From Streptomyces sp. MMBL 11-1 (lineage in GTDB: Bacteria; Actinomycetota; Actinomycetes; Streptomycetales; Streptomycetaceae): a stretch of 64,000 bases of DNA. The notes beneath the pieces are model-generated. The model searched no databases. It was not told the DNA's origin and saw nothing but the letters and a program-made list of their open reading frames with translations. The stretch's first letter is position 1. The number at the start of each line of letters is the position of its first letter. Below, in pieces: positions 20,532-28,935 of this stretch. A program made the translations under genes and the position numbers. The DNA lies in NCBI RefSeq assembly GCF_028622875.1, contig NZ_CP117709.1:7443001-7507000 (forward strand). The letters are read 5' to 3'.

Positions 20532-22451
20532 TTACGGGGCGGCGTACGCCCTCGGCATGGAGAGCACTCGGATTGTCTTCGGATCGGCGGGTGGCGTGAG
20601 GGCCTGGGTGCTAATCACCTGGGTACCGGTCTCACTCGCAGCCTGCGCGAGGGTTCGCAGCACACGGCGTACGACGTTCTCGTTGATGCCTTGCTGGTAC
20701 GGGTTGTCGAGAAGGAGCAGGCCCGGGAATGCACATTCATCGTCCAGGTCGTGCTCAAGGAAGAGCGTTGCGTAGCTGTAGGCGAGGAAGAACAGCACCT
20801 TCGCTTCTGCGCCCAGGGCCTGGTCCCAGGGCCGGGTGCCGACGTAGAAGGTGAGGTCGGAGTCTCTGACAGAGACGTCGTGGTCCACCCATGGGTCTCC
20901 CCGGAACTCGGCCAGAAACCCATTCATCCGATCTGCGAACGCCGAGCACCGGTCGGTCGGCTTCGCGCCGGAAATCAGTGGTGCCGAGGCGTCGTTGTCG
21001 AGTGCGTCGACAGCCTGCTCGGCAACCTTCAAAGCTTCACGTGCCTGGTCGCGACGCTGGAAGATCGCCTCGATGGCGGGAAATGCGGTGAGCTTGTGTT
21101 CCAGCCGCGCAATCTGTGCGGCGAGCTCCTCGAGGGCGGCGACGAAAGGAGCTAGCTGAGCAGTCCGCTCTGCATTGAGCTGGTGGGCAAGGTCGACCTG
21201 CTTGGCCTGGAGGTCTTCTTGCATAGCGCGGACAGCGGTGAGGTCGGCGAGAGTGTGGGAGACAACTTCGTCAAGATCGTCGAGTTCCGACTTCAAGGAC
21301 CGGATCTCGACCTGTGCCCGGCGTTGGCGCTTGTCGTCATCGACGTCCTGGTAGCAGACGTAGCAAGCGGTGTCAGCGTGATGGCGGGCTGGGTCGATGT
21401 CCTGCTCGCAAGCAGGGCACAACCGGACAGGGAGAGCATCGAAGATCCCGACCGAGGTGATCAGCCGCTTCATTCGGCCTATCTCGCCGTTCACCGTGTT
21501 CGCTGAACGGACGTGTTCCTCGTGGAGGTGTTCCAGCGCGGCTACCTGGTCGGTGGCCTGCCTCAGGTCCCGGGTGACTTGGGAGTATAGGGTGGTCAGA
21601 GAGGGGTCGTACCCGGCAGGAGTCTCTGAATCTGCGCTTGCGCTGCGGGTGACGCGGATCTGGTTGGTCAGCTCCTGCCGACGGTGCCAGACAGCTTCGA
21701 GCGCCGCCTCCACTTCGCGGCGAGCGTCCGCCACATGCGCGGTAGAGCGAACCAAGGGCAGGTTCATGCTCTCGCAGATCGCCGTTACGGCCTGAACGGT
21801 GCTCTGCTGTACCTCGCGGTCCACCGCCTGGGCCTCGGCCAAGCGCCGCTTGGCCTGAGCGAGCACGAACTGAGACTGGGCCTCCGTGGCCCGGGGCCGG
21901 GCGAATCCGAGAAGCTGGCTGATGACCGCGCGCCGTACGAACTCCTGCTCCTTGTGCGCGAAGCTGATCCAGGACTCTTCGTTGCGGTGGAAGTGGCGCA
22001 GAGTGTTTCGGAACGAGAGCGGGGTCAGCTCTGCGGCAGTCGACGGGTTGAGCCCAAGCGGGATGTGAACGTTCGGCCACCCCAGCGCGCCGAGGATCCA
22101 GTCGGAGAAATCAGCCGCCGATAGATCCTCGCCGTTCACACTGACCTTTCCCATCCGGCCGTAGCTCCAGGACCGGGACAGTTCATAGGGCACACCGTCG
22201 ATCCGGAGTTCCGTGCTGACCGCCACGTAGGCGTCGGCCACGGCGGCACCCAAGGCCTTCGCCGCGTTGTCCCGGTCGCCCAGGCAGTAGTCGATGACCC
22301 GCAAGGTCGTGGACTTGGAGCTGTTGCGTACGCCGTGGAGGATGTTCAACATGCCAGAGGCGAACTCGTACTCGTCGAACTCGCCACCGTCGCGGATAAG
22401 TCGCACCTTGGAGACGCGAAGACCGCGCGCACCGCTTATTTCGTGGGTCAT
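20532..22451 (-). CDS. ABC-3C/Lamassu-type SMC/Rad50-like ATPase
   Basis: This 639-residue ATPase is the last gene of a three-gene operon. Near the N-terminus is an atypical P-loop, GVRNSSKST (about 40-48), instead of GxxGxGKS. A long coiled-coil region follows, with a zinc-hook-like Cys pair LCPACEQD and a second CYVC in the middle. The C-terminal half has a signature-like GAEAKVLFFLAYSYA and a Walker B-like LLLLDNPYQQG, where Asn follows the Asp in place of the usual catalytic Glu. This architecture matches ABC-3C ATPases and LmuB of Lamassu. ATG 22451 overlaps the stop of the middle gene (ATGA), so I prefer it to upstream starts. Confidence 0.85.
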   Translation of the reverse strand: MTHEISGARGLRVSKVRLIRDGGEFDEYEFASGMLNILHGVRNSSKSTTLRVIDYCLGDRDNAAKALGAAVADAYVAVSTELRIDGVPYELSRSWSYGRMGKVSVNGEDLSAADFSDWILGALGWPNVHIPLGLNPSTAAELTPLSFRNTLRHFHRNEESWISFAHKEQEFVRRAVISQLLGFARPRATEAQSQFVLAQAKRRLAEAQAVDREVQQSTVQAVTAICESMNLPLVRSTAHVADARREVEAALEAVWHRRQELTNQIRVTRSASADSETPAGYDPSLTTLYSQVTRDLRQATDQVAALEHLHEEHVRSANTVNGEIGRMKRLITSVGIFDALPVRLCPACEQDIDPARHHADTACYVCYQDVDDDKRQRRAQVEIRSLKSELDDLDEVVSHTLADLTAVRAMQEDLQAKQVDLAHQLNAERTAQLAPFVAALEELAAQIARLEHKLTAFPAIEAIFQRRDQAREALKVAEQAVDALDNDASAPLISGAKPTDRCSAFADRMNGFLAEFRGDPWVDHDVSVRDSDLTFYVGTRPWDQALGAEAKVLFFLAYSYATLFLEHDLDDECAFPGLLLLDNPYQQGINENVVRRVLRTLAQAASETGTQVISTQALTPPADPKTIRVLSMPRAYAAP

Positions 22452-23035
22452 GGGCGGATCTCCTGGTGGAATGGTGCGTCGCCGACCTCTTCCGGGAACA
22501 GGTCGTAGATGAGGTTCTTCAGGTCGGTCCCCGACATCGTCGCGAGATTGCCCTGCATGGCCTTGCACCGCCGGACCAGGGGCTGGAACTGCTCCATCTC
22601 GGCCAGACGGGCTGCGGCCGCCGTCCCCGCCGGCCGCAGCTTTACGCGTTCCGGTGTGTGGCTGACCGTGATGGTGATGAGGTTGCGGGCGGTGAGGAAG
22701 AACAGGAACTGCCGGTACCGATGGTCCCAGGGGCCGTACCGGTACCGGACCATCGGTGCTTCGACTTCGTGTGTGTCTGTGGCGACGAAGGCATGGTTCT
22801 GCCCCGCGGTCTGTGGAAGCACCGCGTGAGCGCGCTCAAGAAACCCCGGGTATCGGAGGAAGAAGTCGAGCTTTGCGAACTTCGTCCGCCCTTCGATGTA
22901 CGGTCCCGGCTCCTTGCCGCACAGGTAAACGAGTAGAAGGAGGCGAGCGGCGTGGAAATCGACGGAGTCGTCAGGGTCCCATGCCCTGTGCGGCGGTGGC
23001 ACGACGCGGCTGCCGATTTTATGAGGCATCTTCAT
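22448..23035 (-). CDS. ABC-3C middle component / Lamassu LmuC-like
   Basis: This 195-residue protein sits between the nuclease and the ATPase. Residues about 28-60 (FHAARLLLLVYLCG, IEGRTKFAKLDFFLRYP) look like a winged helix, as in known ABC-3C middle components, which link ATPase and effector. The start ATG 23035 (or ATG 23029) lies inside the last codons of the effector gene, and the stop overlaps the ATPase start, so all three genes are translationally coupled. It has no catalytic motif I recognise. Position and size, more than conserved motifs, drive the call. Confidence 0.75.
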   Translation of the reverse strand: MKMPHKIGSRVVPPPHRAWDPDDSVDFHAARLLLLVYLCGKEPGPYIEGRTKFAKLDFFLRYPGFLERAHAVLPQTAGQNHAFVATDTHEVEAPMVRYRYGPWDHRYRQFLFFLTARNLITITVSHTPERVKLRPAGTAAAARLAEMEQFQPLVRRCKAMQGNLATMSGTDLKNLIYDLFPEEVGDAPFHQEIRP

Positions 23036-24122
23036 ACCTGTTTTGGCAACGTGCGGTGATATCGCTGAGGACAGCGAGTGCCTGGCTGAGGGGCACCTCG
23101 TTCGACACAACTTCGGGCAGGTTGCAGACGGCCAGGACGGTCTCCCTGTAGGCCGGCTCCCCCGCCCCTATCAGGCCGCCTCGTCGCTGCATGGCCGTGA
23201 CCTGACAGATGGCGTAGATCTTGTCCGACAGGTCGGCGAGACGCTGTCTCTCAGCGCCCAGACTGCTGCGCTGGTACCGACGGAACGCGAGCATGGCCTC
23301 GTGCTGACGGTCAGCCTCTTCTGCCAGGACACCGGCTGGTTGCAACTTCTCCTGGAGAGTCATGAGCCGCTCAAGGCCGCCGTCATGACGTTGGCCCGTG
23401 ACTCGCTGGACCGCGTCTTCGAAAACGGCACGGAAGTCGTCAACGGTGTGCCGTACAGCCCGCAGCTCGGCAGCCTTCCGCCCGATGTGAACTGAGATCA
23501 GCCGCTTCAGCACCTCCTCCACCTCGGCAACCAGGGGCTCCTGGCCAAGGTAGGTTCTGACCATCGGTGTCAGGCGCCGTCGTGCCTCGTCCTCGACCTG
23601 ATCGCTTGTGCGAGCCTCGACGAGGACGTCAAGGCGGTCGACACACCAGTCGACGTCTCGCTCGTCCTGCAGCTTCAAGCCCCCGAGCTTGTCGATCACC
23701 TTTTGGCGCACGGCCGCGCTGACAGGATCTCTCGTTCGACCTCGCTCGCAGGCGAACTCGTACAAATCGGCTGCAGGCGTTTCGTTCACGATCAGCGTGA
23801 ATCGGGTGCCCTCAGGGAGCGGCTTGCCGATGAACAGCTTTCCGAGATAGCTCGTTTCAGCAGTTCGATTCTCGTGCTTCTTCGCGAAGTCGGGCTGGCA
23901 TACCCGCGCGACGCTATGGCTCTTCCCTGGCCCTTCGACCGTCTTGACCTGCCTGTAGACGGGCACGGTTCCCTGAAGGCAGAGGATGTCTTCGAGGTCC
24001 TCCCACGAGACCTCAGTCCAGTGGCCATCCAACATGTCGAGGCAGTCAAGCAGCGTGACGGCGTCCTGGTAGAGGAAACCGCGCCGACTCCGACGCCCCC
24101 CGTCAGCGGGTGCAAGCGACAC
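23019..24122 (-). CDS. Cap4/DUF4297-type dsDNA nuclease effector of ABC-3C system
   Basis: This is a protein of about 367 residues. The N-terminal domain reads GFLYQDAVTLLDCLDML, then EDLEDI and YRQVKT: the pattern Gln at helix 1, acidic residue and QxK of PD-(D/E)xK nucleases in the Cap4/DUF4297 family, found as the LmuA effector of some Lamassu systems. The rest is helical and probably contacts the partner proteins. I prefer GTG 24122, which has AGGGG six bases upstream; TTG 24164 is also in frame. The expected role is to cut DNA on infection once the ATPase is triggered. The gap 24123-24964 holds only the PucR relic below. Confidence 0.82.
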   Translation of the reverse strand: MSLAPADGGRRSRRGFLYQDAVTLLDCLDMLDGHWTEVSWEDLEDILCLQGTVPVYRQVKTVEGPGKSHSVARVCQPDFAKKHENRTAETSYLGKLFIGKPLPEGTRFTLIVNETPAADLYEFACERGRTRDPVSAAVRQKVIDKLGGLKLQDERDVDWCVDRLDVLVEARTSDQVEDEARRRLTPMVRTYLGQEPLVAEVEEVLKRLISVHIGRKAAELRAVRHTVDDFRAVFEDAVQRVTGQRHDGGLERLMTLQEKLQPAGVLAEEADRQHEAMLAFRRYQRSSLGAERQRLADLSDKIYAICQVTAMQRRGGLIGAGEPAYRETVLAVCNLPEVVSNEVPLSQALAVLSDITARCQNRYEDAS

Positions 24123-24609
24123 CGGCGCCCCTGCTGAGTGGCTGACTGGGGGCGACCGCCCCAACGGTGTAGGTCCCTATTCGCACGCTGCCCCCAACGA
24201 CGCCGTGAAGAACGCAGTAGATCACTCCACGGATACGGATCGCAACGGTCCGTCTGAAGTTGAAAGTGTCGATGCCTGCTACTGCGTCCCCGCCCCCCGC
24301 CGAGGACCCGAAGCGCTGAGTGTGCTGCCAGTCCGGTACCCGGTCTACTGCAGACCTCTGACCATCCCGCCAGGGCGTAGAGGCAGCTGAGGCCTGGCGG
24401 GAAGTGCTACCCGCAGCCGGTAACACCCGCTCACCAGAGGCCAATGACAGACAAGTTCAACCTCAGTGGGCGGTCACCCGGACTCGTAGAGGGGGCGCGC
24501 AAGGAGAGGAGACCGAGGATCGGCGGTCGCTCGTCCGGCGGGGCGATGCGGGCGTAGGGGAGGTGGCGGGCTGCGACGTGAAGGGCGACGGCGGCTTCGG
24601 TCCGGGCCA

Positions 24610-24774
24610 AGGGCGGCCGCCAACCTCTACGCGCACCGCAACACCGTTGAACAGCGCGTCTCACGCGCCAACGAGCTCTCGGCCGTCAAGGTGGAGGACA
24701 ACCCGACCCACGTGGCGACGGCCCTCCTGCTTCTGGACCTCGCGCCTGAAATCGGGGCGGCCGATCCGAGCTGA
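24610..24774 (+). pseudogene. Relic of a PucR/CdaR-type regulator C-terminus
   Basis: One reading frame here gives NLYAHRNTVEQRVSRANEL followed by a helical tail with ATALLLLDLAPEIG and a TGA at 24772-24774. This matches the C-terminal HTH of PucR-family regulators, whose signature is a HxNTxxxRxxRxxxL pattern. No open frame extends upstream to supply the rest of a roughly 400-residue regulator. It is a fragment without visible start. It may mark the right edge of the inserted integrase/ABC-3C segment. Confidence is limited by its 50-residue length. Confidence 0.5.
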
Positions 24775-24964
24775 GCTCACATCATGGGGCTGCCCAGTTC
24801 CCGGTGGTCTGGTCACCGACCCGGTGACGCGGACCTTATGCGGCACGGATGAGTGGAGACCTCGGCGGCGCCTGACTGGCTGGTGGCAGGCCCCTCATGA
24901 CCGGGGCCGAGTTGGAGCGGGGCCCGGGTCCGCGATGCTCGGTCTGGAAGGCGGAGGGTTCCTA

Positions 24965-25456
24965 TCAGAGCAGGTGGCGGTTGGGGGCCTTTGCAGCGTT
25001 CGCGTACTCGGGGAGCGCAATGACGCTTACACCGGCGGCTTCCAGGACCTCGGCGCCCGCAGCGCTTGCGACGAAGGTGTCGGGCTCGCTCCAGGCGGTG
25101 ACGACGCGGCGGAGGCCGGCGTCCTGGATCAGCCGGGCGCAGGGTCGGGGACGGGAAGCTCGTTTGGCGCAGGGCTCCAGGGAACTGTAGATCGTGGCGG
25201 TGGTGAGCCGGGTGTCACCGGCTGAGAGCTTGGCGAGGGTCCCCTCTTCGGCGTGGTCATGAGGATCACTCTCACGAGAGTAGCCGCGGGCAAGTTCGGT
25301 TCCGTCAGCCGCGACGACAACCGCTCCCACGCTGAAGGCGGTCGCTGAAGGTGGGCAGAGGGCGGCCAGCTCGCAGGCGAGTGCGAGCCAGTTCCGGTCC
25401 GCCGTGTTGGCCGTACGGCCGGTGCCGGGGGTGCTGGCCGAAGGGGTGGGGCTCAT
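24965..25456 (-). CDS. Cytidine/deoxycytidylate-type deaminase (RibD N-domain-like)
   Basis: This 163-residue zinc deaminase has the proton-shuttle/zinc motif HAEEGTLAKL and a second zinc motif that reads PCAKRASRPRPCARL, of the PCxxxxxxxxC type seen in RibD deaminases. The N-terminus is extended by about 20 low-complexity residues. ATG 25456 overlaps the stop of the upstream reductase gene (ATGA). With the reductase it forms a split version of bifunctional RibD, suggesting a pterin/riboflavin-like or modified pyrimidine pathway rather than pyrimidine salvage; this is inference. Confidence 0.85.
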   Translation of the reverse strand: MSPTPSASTPGTGRTANTADRNWLALACELAALCPPSATAFSVGAVVVAADGTELARGYSRESDPHDHAEEGTLAKLSAGDTRLTTATIYSSLEPCAKRASRPRPCARLIQDAGLRRVVTAWSEPDTFVASAAGAEVLEAAGVSVIALPEYANAAKAPNRHLL

Positions 25457-26151
25457 CGGGGCTCCGTGGAGGTGTCTTTGGGTGCGTACGTCAGAAGTAC
25501 CACGTCGCCGATCTGACGAACTTCCAGGAGTCGGAGCCGGGAGGTCGGGCCGCCGGGGTAGCTGGCTGAGCCGAGCATCCGTACCGCGTCCGGCTGGCCG
25601 ACCAAGAGCGGGGCGACGACGAGCTGGAGTTCGTCGGCGAGCCCTGCTTCGAGGAGCTGTGTGTGAATGGTGCCGCCGCCTTCGACCATGAGCCGGTTGA
25701 CGGCGTACGCATCACCGAGGACATCGAGAGCGGCGGGCCACGTGCCCTCGGCAGGGATGCTCTGAACGGTGGCCAGGTCACCGAGGGTGGAGCGAGCCTT
25801 GGCCGTGGCCACGTCGCCGACGGCCAGGACGAGCTTGTCCCCGCCGTGGTGCCAGAACTTCCAGTCGGGGTCGAGGTCTCCCGTACCGGTGATGGTGACC
25901 TTCAGCGGGTACTCCGGCTGACCGGCTGCGATCCGGGAGGCCCTGCGATCCTCCGAGTTGATCAGGAGGCGGGGATTGTCGGAACGGAGTGTTCCGGCTC
26001 CCACGAGGATGGCATCGACTCCGGCCCGTACGGAGTCGACGCGGTCGAAGTCTTCCTTGTTGGAGAGCATGAGCCGGGCCTCGCCCGGGCGGGTGTCGAG
26101 GTAGCCGTCGATCGAGACGGCTGCGGACAGCAGAACGTACGGGCGGGGCAC
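25453..26151 (-). CDS. RibD-C-type pyrimidine/dihydrofolate reductase-fold protein
   Basis: This 232-residue protein has the RibD C-terminal reductase fold: VLLSAAVSIDGYL near the start, GVDAILVGAGTLRSDNP, LMVEGGGTIHTQLL and ELQLVVAPLLVG. NADPH-dependent reductases of this family act on 5-amino-6-ribosylaminouracil phosphates or related pyrimidines. It is encoded 33 bases after the XRE regulator gene and overlaps the deaminase gene, so all three form one operon. A housekeeping rib operon is not adjacent, which points to specialised metabolism or a regulated duplicate. Confidence 0.88.
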   Translation of the reverse strand: MPRPYVLLSAAVSIDGYLDTRPGEARLMLSNKEDFDRVDSVRAGVDAILVGAGTLRSDNPRLLINSEDRRASRIAAGQPEYPLKVTITGTGDLDPDWKFWHHGGDKLVLAVGDVATAKARSTLGDLATVQSIPAEGTWPAALDVLGDAYAVNRLMVEGGGTIHTQLLEAGLADELQLVVAPLLVGQPDAVRMLGSASYPGGPTSRLRLLEVRQIGDVVLLTYAPKDTSTEPR

Positions 26152-26183
26152 GCAATCTCCAGAAGGTGTGCTGGTGGGTTGGG

Positions 26184-27611
26184 TCAGGCGGGGTGCAGGA
26201 CGATGCGATCGAGCGAGGCTCGGAACTCGGCGACGCCGTCCTCGCTGGCTGCGGGGGCCAGCGCCTGGTCGAGACGGTCGAGCTGGTGGACGATCCGTGC
26301 GGAGCCGGTCTCGGCAGCGATGCCTACAGCCTGCGTACCGATTCGGGCGGCCAGGATGTTGTTGCCCGTCCCTGCATGGGCGCGAGCGGCACGAGCGAGG
26401 TAGACGCCCCTGTCTCGGCGGTACGCGGGTGGAAGCATCGCGATGGCGTTGTCGAAGCCGGCTGCGGCCCGCTCGTAGTCGCCGAGCGCAGCGAGGGAGC
26501 GGGCTCGGGCTGTGTTGACGTACGCGGTATCGAGCCAGGAACCCCAGACGTCGTCGGACTCTGCACGGGCGAGAAGGGTGAGCGCGGTGTCGTATGCCTT
26601 ATGGGTTTCACTGGCTTCCCCGAGCACGGCATGTGCGTGAGCCTCGTGCAGAACAGCGATGACCTCCAGGCGGCTCCCGGGCCGGGCGGTGCGTCGGGCA
26701 GCGGTGGCGAGCCCGAGGGCGTCGGCGGGATGTCCGGTGTCAACGGCGAGTTGGGCCTTCCGACCGAGAATGTAGGCCGTGAGGTCGGTGTCACCGGTGA
26801 TATGGGAAGCGTCTAGTGCTTTGGCGGTGTGACCGTGCGCAGTGCGTTCGTCGCCGATGTCCTGGGCGAACCAGCCTGCCAGCTCTTCGTAGCGGGTCTC
26901 CAGCGCGAGGAGTTCGACGGCGTCGGCACCACGGGCGGCTCGACGTCGTGTGGCAAGGGAGACGAGATTTTGCTGCAGGGCGGGCAGCACGTGCCGAGGG
27001 CCGATGAGATTGTCGGTCTGAATTATTACTCGGCGGAGTTGTGCGAAGTGCTCGAAAGGCGAGCCCATGTCGGCCAATTTGCTGTCGGCCGTCGCTGTCG
27101 TGGCCGGAACGGCAGCGGCAGCCAGTCCGGCGAGCCCGGAGGCGAGAACGACACGGCGCGGCACGGGCACGAAATGGATCCTTCCGTCGATTCGTGCGGG
27201 GACGACGACCAGGTCCATGTCGTCGCGGAGTGAGAATGCCTGCCGGGGGCTGCTCATCGCCAGAGGTCCCAGGCCACTGGCCCCATGGCTCCGTGTATTG
27301 GCCCCATCAACCTCCGTCTCGGCTCTGGACGTCATGGCCGAGCTGTCCTGCGGGGACTCGCATTCCGCCTCGTCCCAGTAACGAACCAACGCGCCGGCGG
27401 CATCCAGGACCCGGTCAAGCACGACAGCCGCAGGTCGAGGCACAGGGCGCTCGGCGCGCTCGAAGCGCCCGAGATGCGAGCGGTCGATCAACGCCTTGCG
27501 AGCGAGCGCCTGCTGGGACAGCCGACGGGCCTGGCGGAACTGGCGTAGCTCGTACCCCCAGCGGTGCCACGGGCCCGCACCCGGAATCAGGTCGTTCGGC
27601 TGTTGCCCCAC
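26184..27611 (-). CDS. XRE-family regulator with TPR-like sensor domain
   Basis: This 475-residue protein has an N-terminal XRE helix-turn-helix (about 20-75: LRQFRQARRLSQQALARKA, DRSHLGRFERAERPVP). A linker contains PRRVVLASGLAGLAAAAVP (about 155-175), which resembles an internal twin-arginine or hydrophobic segment. The C-terminal half is made of TPR-like helical pairs (about 200-470). Proteins of this layout are common in Streptomyces next to small metabolic operons and are thought to sense peptides or metabolites. It is the first gene of the operon with the split RibD genes and lies divergent to the ATP-binding protein gene at 27870. Confidence 0.85.
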   Translation of the reverse strand: MGQQPNDLIPGAGPWHRWGYELRQFRQARRLSQQALARKALIDRSHLGRFERAERPVPRPAAVVLDRVLDAAGALVRYWDEAECESPQDSSAMTSRAETEVDGANTRSHGASGLGPLAMSSPRQAFSLRDDMDLVVVPARIDGRIHFVPVPRRVVLASGLAGLAAAAVPATTATADSKLADMGSPFEHFAQLRRVIIQTDNLIGPRHVLPALQQNLVSLATRRRAARGADAVELLALETRYEELAGWFAQDIGDERTAHGHTAKALDASHITGDTDLTAYILGRKAQLAVDTGHPADALGLATAARRTARPGSRLEVIAVLHEAHAHAVLGEASETHKAYDTALTLLARAESDDVWGSWLDTAYVNTARARSLAALGDYERAAAGFDNAIAMLPPAYRRDRGVYLARAARAHAGTGNNILAARIGTQAVGIAAETGSARIVHQLDRLDQALAPAASEDGVAEFRASLDRIVLHPA

Positions 27612-27869
27612 GCTTTCCCCTCACCCGCGAACTTCCCGCGTGCCACGGATTGATCCAACGAAGTCGGCCAGCTCTCGATGGGGCCTGCGGAGCCAGCGTG
27701 CGGGGCTCCATCCAAGGACTCCCGGCCGGGGCGCCCAGCCGTTTTCATCGTTGGCATGAGTTGGCAACACGGTATCCGAACGGTCCGTGTGACGAATCGG
27801 ATTCACGTCATGAAACGCGAGAGCCAGCGAAGCCACCCCGCGCTCCTCTCCCGACTTGGGAGGCACACC

Positions 27870-28448
27870 GTGTCCCAGGCACCACATCTGCGCAACACAC
27901 TCACATTGGCCGACACACCCAATGCCGTGCGTCTGGCGCGGCTGCACACGGAGGACCTTCTCCCGAAGTGGGGCGTGCCCTCCGGCATCGTGGAGACGCT
28001 GCGGCTGCTGGTCTCGGAGCTGGTCACCAATGCCGTGCAGCACCCGCAGGATGACAAGTCGCAGGACTCGGTCCTCGCCATGCGGAACGCGGCACAGACC
28101 TTGGAGCTGACGCTGGAGAGGCTCCGGGACGGGGTGCGGGTAGCGGTCTGGGATCGTGACCCGAGGCCGCCCCTCCTCAAGAAAGTCGGAGTCGAGGCGG
28201 AGGGCGGCCGGGGGGTCTTCATCGTCGCCATGATGAGCAGGAGCTGGGGCAGCGGCCCGGCGGTGAACGCGTCCGGGAAGGTGGTCTGGGCGGAGGTCGG
28301 ACTTCTCCCTGTCAGCCATGTCGTCGCGGACGAGGAAGCTGTGAATCCTCCCGGTCGGCAGGCGGAGGGCGACTCCGACGTGCCTAGGGCGGCCCCTGCG
28401 GACCCGACCCTGCTCGGTCGCGTGCTCGTCGGCGTCAGGGAGTTCTGA
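27870..28448 (+). CDS. HATPase_c_2 anti-sigma-type ATP-binding protein
   Basis: This 192-residue GHKL-fold protein reads ALRLLVSELVTNA-like at the N box (actual LLVSELVTNAVQHP), VAVWDRDPRPP at the G1 box and EGGRGVFIVAMMS at the G2 box. This is the RsbW/SpoIIAB-like ATP-binding family common in Streptomyces. I chose GTG 27870 since GGGAGG lies six bases upstream; ATGs at 27810 and 27756 are in frame but lack a site. The C-terminus has a 40-residue low-complexity tail. It could act as an anti-sigma kinase for a STAS protein, but no cognate partner is adjacent. Confidence 0.85.
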   Translation: MSQAPHLRNTLTLADTPNAVRLARLHTEDLLPKWGVPSGIVETLRLLVSELVTNAVQHPQDDKSQDSVLAMRNAAQTLELTLERLRDGVRVAVWDRDPRPPLLKKVGVEAEGGRGVFIVAMMSRSWGSGPAVNASGKVVWAEVGLLPVSHVVADEEAVNPPGRQAEGDSDVPRAAPADPTLLGRVLVGVREF

Positions 28449-28565
28449 GCCGTGGCGAGGGAGCTGTCCTCCTGGGGGTGCCGAGTTGTGCACGGGAGTG
28501 CGGATACCAAGCCCGCCCGAACAAGAAGCGGTACACCGGGCAATCAGGAGAGGACGGCGCGTTCA

Positions 28566-28763
28566 ATGTGTCCTCATACCCCGCCGTGTCCCACGGCTGA
28601 CGCGGCTGACCGCCAGGCCGCCCGGGTCTCCACCGCCTGTCACGAGCAGGGGTGGTGCCGCCTCTGCAACGGCGTGGTGCGGTTCGAGGACACCGGTGTG
28701 CTGCTGCCGGACGGACGGCTGATCCCTCCCCACCGCGACGCCCTCGCCAGTCGGCCCTCGTGA
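28566..28763 (+). CDS. DUF5999-like small Cys-rich protein
   Basis: This 65-residue protein starts MCPHTPPCPTADAADR and contains GWCRLCNGVVRFEDTG and LLPDGRLIPPHR, the pattern of the Streptomyces DUF5999 proteins. Four Cys residues could bind a metal. GGAGAGG lies about a dozen bases before ATG 28566. Its stop overlaps the GTG of the next short reading frame (GTGA 28760-28763). The function is unknown; it sits in the block that leads to the graspetide genes. Confidence 0.75.
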   Translation: MCPHTPPCPTADAADRQAARVSTACHEQGWCRLCNGVVRFEDTGVLLPDGRLIPPHRDALASRPS

Positions 28764-28914
28764 CCACCGCGCACCACCTGGCCAGCGGACCCGTGCTCCG
28801 CCTCGGGGCCCGAGAGGCCCTGCGGTGCATCCTCGCCGCCCAGCGTGTCCATTACCTCCCACCTACGAGCCCGTCGACGACCTGGGCTGGCTCCTCCGTA
28901 CCACCACCCGCTGA
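28760..28914 (+). pseudogene. Small actinobacterial protein with probable frameshift
   Basis: GTG 28760 overlaps the DUF5999 stop. The first frame reads VTTAHHLASG...LGAREALRCILAAQ...HYLP. At about 28855-28865 the protein-like reading moves to another frame: YEPVDDLGWLLRTTTR, with a stop at 28912-28914. Without the shift the first frame runs on as a Ser/Pro-rich tail to a stop at 28937-28939, overlapping the GTG of the graspetide precursor. A one-base deletion in the CCTCCCACCT stretch would explain the first reading. I cannot tell a true mutation from a sequence error. Confidence 0.45.
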
Positions 28915-28935
28915 CCAACCCACCAAGGATTCTCT

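Noticed and set aside
24431..24664. 77-residue minus-strand frame beside the PucR relic
   Set aside because: Some segments look protein-like, but no family or start signal supports it.
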